From an uncultured Acidimicrobiia bacterium (lineage in GTDB: Bacteria > Actinomycetota > Acidimicrobiia > Spongiisociales > UBA5794), in assembly GCA_913031525.1 (NCBI GenBank), contig CAJWGC010000044.1, forward strand, positions 1 to 8,264: a stretch of DNA of 8,264 bases, in the 5' to 3' direction. This document shows positions 5,548 through 8,264 of the stretch, piece after piece. The notes below the pieces were generated by a model. It ran no database searches, was not told the origin of the DNA, and saw only the letters and a program-made list of their open reading frames with translations. Positions within the stretch are counted from its first letter, which is position 1. Each line of letters starts with the position of its first letter. The position numbers and the translations under genes were made by a program.

Positions 5548-6234
5548 ATGCCTATAGAACTTGAGAACAGAGACAGCACATACCTGTTAATCATGCGAGA
5601 CGGTGAGAATCGGATCAACCGATCGTGGCTAAATGATATGAATACTGCCTTAGACGAGATTGAAGAAGATCAGGCTGCTGTTGGTTTGGTAACGACAGGA
5701 GATGAGAAGTTTTTTTCGAACGGCCTTGATATTGACTGGATGATGTCAGCCGATACTGAACCTATATCCGATTTCGTCGCAGACGTCGAGCGTTTTTTCG
5801 CTCGGCTTCTCGAGTTTCCGGTTCTTACCGTCGCGGCCTGCAACGGTCATACCTTTGCTGCTGGCGCGATGCTCGCGTTATGTCACGATTTGCGGGTTAT
5901 GCGAGGAGATCGCGGTTTCTTTTGTCTGCCCGAAATCGATATCAAGATCCCCTTTACTTTTGGTATGGACGCTCTCGTTCGGAGCAAGCTTTCGCCACAG
6001 ACGGCGCATGAATCGATGGTTACTGGTCGACGTTATGGTGGGTTTGAAGCAGCGGATCGGCAAATCATTGATGAAGCTGTTAGGGCAGAGAAAGTCGTGG
6101 AACGGTCGCTCGAACTCGCAGCGATAGCGGGCGGTAAGGATCGATCAGTCATGGCGACGATCAAACGCCGGAGCTATAGGAAGGTGATCGATCTCTTAGC
6201 TAACTCATCGGGCACCGTACCGATGGGATCGTGA
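5548..6234 (+). CDS. Enoyl-CoA hydratase/isomerase family protein, ECI-like
   Basis: A crotonase-fold enzyme acting on acyl-CoA thioesters, probably as a delta3,delta2-enoyl-CoA isomerase in unsaturated fatty acid beta-oxidation. The 228 residues show FFSNGLDID (55-63) and GHTFAAGAMLALCHDLRVMR (100-119), which supply the oxyanion-hole glycines, and GFFCLPEIDIKIPFTFGM (123-140), where E129 is a candidate catalytic acid. The RGFFCLPEIDI segment resembles the plant and peroxisomal ECI branch more than classical hydratases, which carry a second glutamate. At 228 residues it is shorter than hydratases of about 260, as that branch is. ATG 5548 has a good GGAG upstream. It shares direction with the DinB-like gene but is 220 bases away. 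The isomerase role is inferred from motifs; hydratase activity is not excluded. Confidence 0.85.
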   Translation: MPIELENRDSTYLLIMRDGENRINRSWLNDMNTALDEIEEDQAAVGLVTTGDEKFFSNGLDIDWMMSADTEPISDFVADVERFFARLLEFPVLTVAACNGHTFAAGAMLALCHDLRVMRGDRGFFCLPEIDIKIPFTFGMDALVRSKLSPQTAHESMVTGRRYGGFEAADRQIIDEAVRAEKVVERSLELAAIAGGKDRSVMATIKRRSYRKVIDLLANSSGTVPMGS

Positions 6235-6246
6235 TTTTTTGGTACG
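6216..6246 (+). terminator. Weak terminator-like structure at end of enoyl-CoA isomerase gene
   Basis: The last codons form CGAT-GGG-ATCG (6221-6231), followed after TGA by six Ts (6235-6240). A wider pair, CGTACC (6216-6221) and GGTACG (6241-6246), encloses the T-run and is an alternative fold. The stem is only four bases, so this is a poor terminator; it is listed because it is the only candidate before the 360-base gap. Confidence 0.28.
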
Positions 6247-6595
6247 TTCCGGTTACATCCAACAAGATTTTGATTTTACGCAAGCATGTTGAGGAAGATC
6301 GTATGGCGATGCAATAGATGCGCACCCGTTTATTGCTGATTGTGAGTGTAAGGAGAAGACAGTTCTAGCTTCGCAGTTCGAAAAGTTCGTAGTAAAAGGT
6401 TATTACTCGGGTTCCTTTATGGAGATCGCTTTTATCCGACATTCGAATGCTTCAACTGGCGTTTTATCAGTGGGATTTCGAAGGTCTATATTCTCCTATA
6501 TTCGAATCGAGAAAAGATCGGCGCTGATTTCATATAATTGGAGTGTGATCTCGTCGAAGAGGTTCCGTGTATCTGCGTAGGCAAGGCGAAAGCGA
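6235..6595 (+). promoter_or_regulatory. 360-base glnII upstream region with promoter -10 and TTCGAA cluster
   Basis: No recognised gene lies here. TATAAT at 6533-6538 is a perfect -10; it would start transcription near 6545 and give a leader of about 50 bases. The matching -35 is poor, hinting at an activator. TTCGAA occurs at 6377, 6442, 6477 and 6501; the second and fourth are extended to ATTCGAAT, and the second to CATTCGAATG (6440-6449). CTATATTC is repeated at 6486-6493 and 6496-6503, ten bases apart. I do not see a convincing GlnR-type site. A frame free of stops runs from 6293 to 6577 but has its first standard ATG only at 6419. Confidence 0.45.
6419..6580 (+). CDS. Doubtful 53-residue ORF directly upstream of glnII
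   Basis: ATG 6419 opens 53 codons ending in TAG at 6578-6580, 21 bases before the glnII ATG. It starts MEIAFIRHSNASTGVLSVGF and ends in a basic, Ser-rich tail. The same frame is open back to 6293 without a standard start; that part includes FIADCECKEKTVLASQFEKF, which reads more like protein. The ORF spans the proposed glnII -10 and three TTCGAA sites, and no family is recognised. It may be chance, an upstream ORF, or the remains of a decayed gene. Confidence 0.15.
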   Translation: MEIAFIRHSNASTGVLSVGFRRSIFSYIRIEKRSALISYNWSVISSKRFRVSA

Positions 6596-6601
6596 GTGAC
6601 G

Positions 6602-7603
6602 ATGCCGTATCGTGCCGAGTACATTTGGATCGACGGCCAGAAGCCGACTTCAAAATTGCGGTCAAAGACCAAGATTGTGCTAGATGGCGAAGACCCACCT
6701 ATTTGGGGTTTTGATGGTTCGAGTACCGAACAAGCACCTGGTAGCGATTCCGACTGTGTCCTGAATCCCGTTTTTGTAAAGCCTGACCCGATTCGCGGAG
6801 GCAATGATGTGTTGGTTATGTGCGAGGTCCTCGATACTGATCTCACACCACATGAGTCGAATACACGAGCTGCTTGTGCCGCTGCGGCAGAGAAGTACGC
6901 TGATCACGATCCCTGGTTCGGGCTTGAGCAGGAGTACACGTTTTTCAAGGATGGTCGTCCACATGGTTGGCCGATTGGTGGGTTCCCTGCACCGCAGGGC
7001 GGTTACTACTGTGGCGTCGGCGCTGATGAGATTTGGGGACGCGATGTCGTTGAGGCCCATACCGAACACTGTATGAACGCTGGGCTCGACATTTCTGGGA
7101 CCAACGCCGAAGTCATGATTGGTCAGTGGGAGTTCCAGATTGGTCCCGTGGGGCCGGTCGAGTTGGGAGATCAGGTTTGGATGGCTCGCTGGTTGCTTTA
7201 TCGCACGGCAGAGGACTTTGATATCTCTGCTCATCTGATGCCGAAGCCAGTGCAGGGAGATTGGAACGGAGCTGGAGCACACACCAACTTTTCCACTAAT
7301 GGAACTAGAGATAACTACGACGCGGTGATCACTGCGTGCGAAGCATTGCGTCGAGCGCATGATGATCACATCACGCATTACGGCGCCGGTATCGAAGAGC
7401 GGCTTACCGGTCTTCACGAAACAGCGCCATGGACCGAATTTAGCTATGGCGTGTCAGATCGGGGTGCTTCGGTTCGTATTCCATGGCAGGTCCATCGTGA
7501 AGGTAAGGGCTATATCGAGGATCGACGGCCCAATGCCAACGTAGATCCCTATGTAGTTACTCGATTAATTACCGAGACAGTCTGCAGTGCTCTCGAGTCT
7601 TAG
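6602..7603 (+). CDS. glnII: Glutamine synthetase type II
   Basis: The enzyme makes glutamine from glutamate, ammonia and ATP. It is the eukaryote-like GSII form (bacterial GlnII), not the 470-residue GSI, and it lacks the GSI adenylylation loop. From ATG 6602 it has 333 residues, normal for GSII. It shows EYIWIDG (6-12), IWGFDGSST (34-42), the metal-binding FGLEQEYT (106-113), GGYYCGVG (133-140), NAEVMIGQWEFQIGP (168-182), the nucleotide region GDWNGAGAHTNFST (219-232), and EDRRPNANVDPYVV (306-319). GTG 6596 is an alternative start two codons earlier, with AAGG nine bases upstream; the ATG length fits the family N-terminus. In other bacteria GSII is usually a nitrogen-controlled second glutamine synthetase beside GSI; whether this organism has GSI cannot be seen. 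It stands alone, with a long upstream region. Confidence 0.96.
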   Translation: MPYRAEYIWIDGQKPTSKLRSKTKIVLDGEDPPIWGFDGSSTEQAPGSDSDCVLNPVFVKPDPIRGGNDVLVMCEVLDTDLTPHESNTRAACAAAAEKYADHDPWFGLEQEYTFFKDGRPHGWPIGGFPAPQGGYYCGVGADEIWGRDVVEAHTEHCMNAGLDISGTNAEVMIGQWEFQIGPVGPVELGDQVWMARWLLYRTAEDFDISAHLMPKPVQGDWNGAGAHTNFSTNGTRDNYDAVITACEALRRAHDDHITHYGAGIEERLTGLHETAPWTEFSYGVSDRGASVRIPWQVHREGKGYIEDRRPNANVDPYVVTRLITETVCSALES

Positions 7604-7617
7604 TGTTTTCTTTTCCG

Positions 7618-7643
7618 CGCTGATAGGACATAGCGATCTTTTT
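7618..7643 (+). terminator. Probable terminator of glnII
   Basis: CGCT and AGCG (7618-7621 and 7632-7635) pair, with a bulged G and two further AT pairs inside, and TTTTT follows at 7639-7643. A wider perfect 7-base pair, TTTTCCG (7611-7617) with CGGAAAA (7647-7653), brackets the structure and could serve both convergent transcripts. It starts 14 bases past the glnII stop. Confidence 0.42.
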
Positions 7644-7690
7644 CATCGGAAAACAGTCTTCGCCTCTTTTCTTGCGGGCGCAGTTGGCAG

Positions 7691-8264
7691 TTAGGAACTC
7701 GTTACAGCTTTGGCGTTTGTTACTGCCAAACTGAGATCCGCGACAGCGGTGGCGAGATCAGCCAACGCGGCACGTCGGATTTGACCGGTGTCTGGAGCTT
7801 GTAATCCTCTTACCATGTCTTTGGACGCTAGAACCATGGCACCGGCGGCTTCTTCCGCTGGCTGCCATGCTTCTACAAGTGCATCGGGTACCGATGTTGA
7901 AGAGACACCTTCAGAGAAAGCTTCCGTTCGATCGGCGAGATCACGCAACGAATTTATTGCGAGCGTGAAGTTACGTAGTTCTTCCCAAGTGTCATTGATC
8001 CCTTGAGCTTCGAGAAGGAGCTCATTAGCCGCGGCCTCAACGGTGTCAGCAGCAAGTACGAATTGGGCGATTTCGGGAGGGATAGTTGTAGTGGTTGTGG
8101 TGGTCGTTGTCGCGGAAGCTTCAGTTGTCGTCGTGGAATCGGCCGGTTCGGTCGTTGCCGCGGTGGACAGATCGTCGGTGGTTGCATCGTATGACGGGGA
8201 AAGTGCGTTTACGAAAACCCACGTGAAAGCGACGATGCCAGAGACGACAAGAGGAAGTATCCCA
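7691..8264 (-). CDS. Membrane-anchored protein with Thr-rich linker, unknown function (5' end cut by window edge)
   Basis: The frame enters from the right edge and ends at a TAA at 7691, giving 190 visible residues; the true start is outside. It begins with a hydrophobic stretch ILPLVVSGIVAFTWVFVNAL (visible residues 2-21), a single membrane helix or uncleaved signal anchor. A Thr/Ser-rich linker (about 28-60) follows, with nine threonines in a row at 52-60 encoded by mixed ACN codons. The remainder (62-190) is Ala/Glu/Leu-rich and probably helical, such as VEAAANELLLEA and RRAALADLATAVADLSLAV. There are no cysteines and no catalytic motif. The likely topology is a short inside N-terminus with the helical domain outside. 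Thr-rich spacers like this are common in cell-surface proteins of actinobacteria. I recognise no family. It is convergent with glnII. Confidence 0.75.
   Translation of the reverse strand, partial: GILPLVVSGIVAFTWVFVNALSPSYDATTDDLSTAATTEPADSTTTTEASATTTTTTTTTIPPEIAQFVLAADTVEAAANELLLEAQGINDTWEELRNFTLAINSLRDLADRTEAFSEGVSSTSVPDALVEAWQPAEEAAGAMVLASKDMVRGLQAPDTGQIRRAALADLATAVADLSLAVTNAKAVTSS

Noticed and set aside
6680..7417. 245-codon open frame antisense to glnII
   Set aside because: It is wholly antisense to a clear glutamine synthetase gene, and its translation resembles no protein; long antisense frames are common opposite conserved genes.
1..8264. CRISPR array, insertion sequence, phage or toxin-antitoxin module
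   Set aside because: No regularly spaced direct repeats, transposase or integrase motifs, terminal inverted repeats with target duplications, or toxin/antitoxin-like pairs were seen.

Overview
This window looks like chromosome from a free-living bacterium, most likely an actinobacterium. An uncultured Acidimicrobiia-like lineage is my best guess, from general resemblance rather than any marker gene. The clues are the purC-purS gene order, a maleylpyruvate-isomerase/DinB-like protein of the type common in mycothiol-producing actinobacteria, a type II glutamine synthetase, a membrane protein with a Thr-rich linker of actinobacterial style, and GC near 50 percent by eye. All identities rest on motifs read from the translations; no database search was run.

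Left part (1-4524), all on the minus strand. In transcription order it holds a gamma-class carbonic anhydrase-like protein, a zeta-crystallin-type quinone oxidoreductase (TTG start), a small unrecognised ORF whose stop overlaps the next start in an ATGA, a GlmU/MocA-like nucleotidyltransferase, a nitroreductase-family flavoprotein, purC, and purS running off the left edge. PurC (SAICAR synthetase) and PurS (FGAM synthase small subunit) belong to de novo purine synthesis; purQ and purL probably lie beyond the window. The other genes are housekeeping or redox enzymes with no obvious shared pathway. Gaps of 90-175 bases separate most of them, so one operon is possible but unproven.

Right part (4525-7603), plus strand. 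A divergent intergenic stretch leads to a DinB/MDMPI-like protein, then a delta3,delta2-enoyl-CoA isomerase/hydratase-like protein, then, after a 360-base gap, glutamine synthetase II (glnII). The gap before glnII is the least ordinary part of the window: it has a perfect TATAAT hexamer, four TTCGAA palindromes within 130 bases, a 10-base direct repeat, and a 95-codon stop-free frame lacking a normal upstream start.

Right edge (7691-8264), minus strand and convergent with glnII: the C-terminal part of a membrane-anchored protein with a nine-threonine run in its linker.

I see no insertion sequence, phage gene, CRISPR array, rRNA or tRNA, and no clear multi-gene novel system. The points most worth a second look are small: the ATGA-coupled small ORF, the glnII upstream region, a perfect hairpin in the usual ribosome-binding position of purS, and palindromes upstream of the quinone oxidoreductase and purC.
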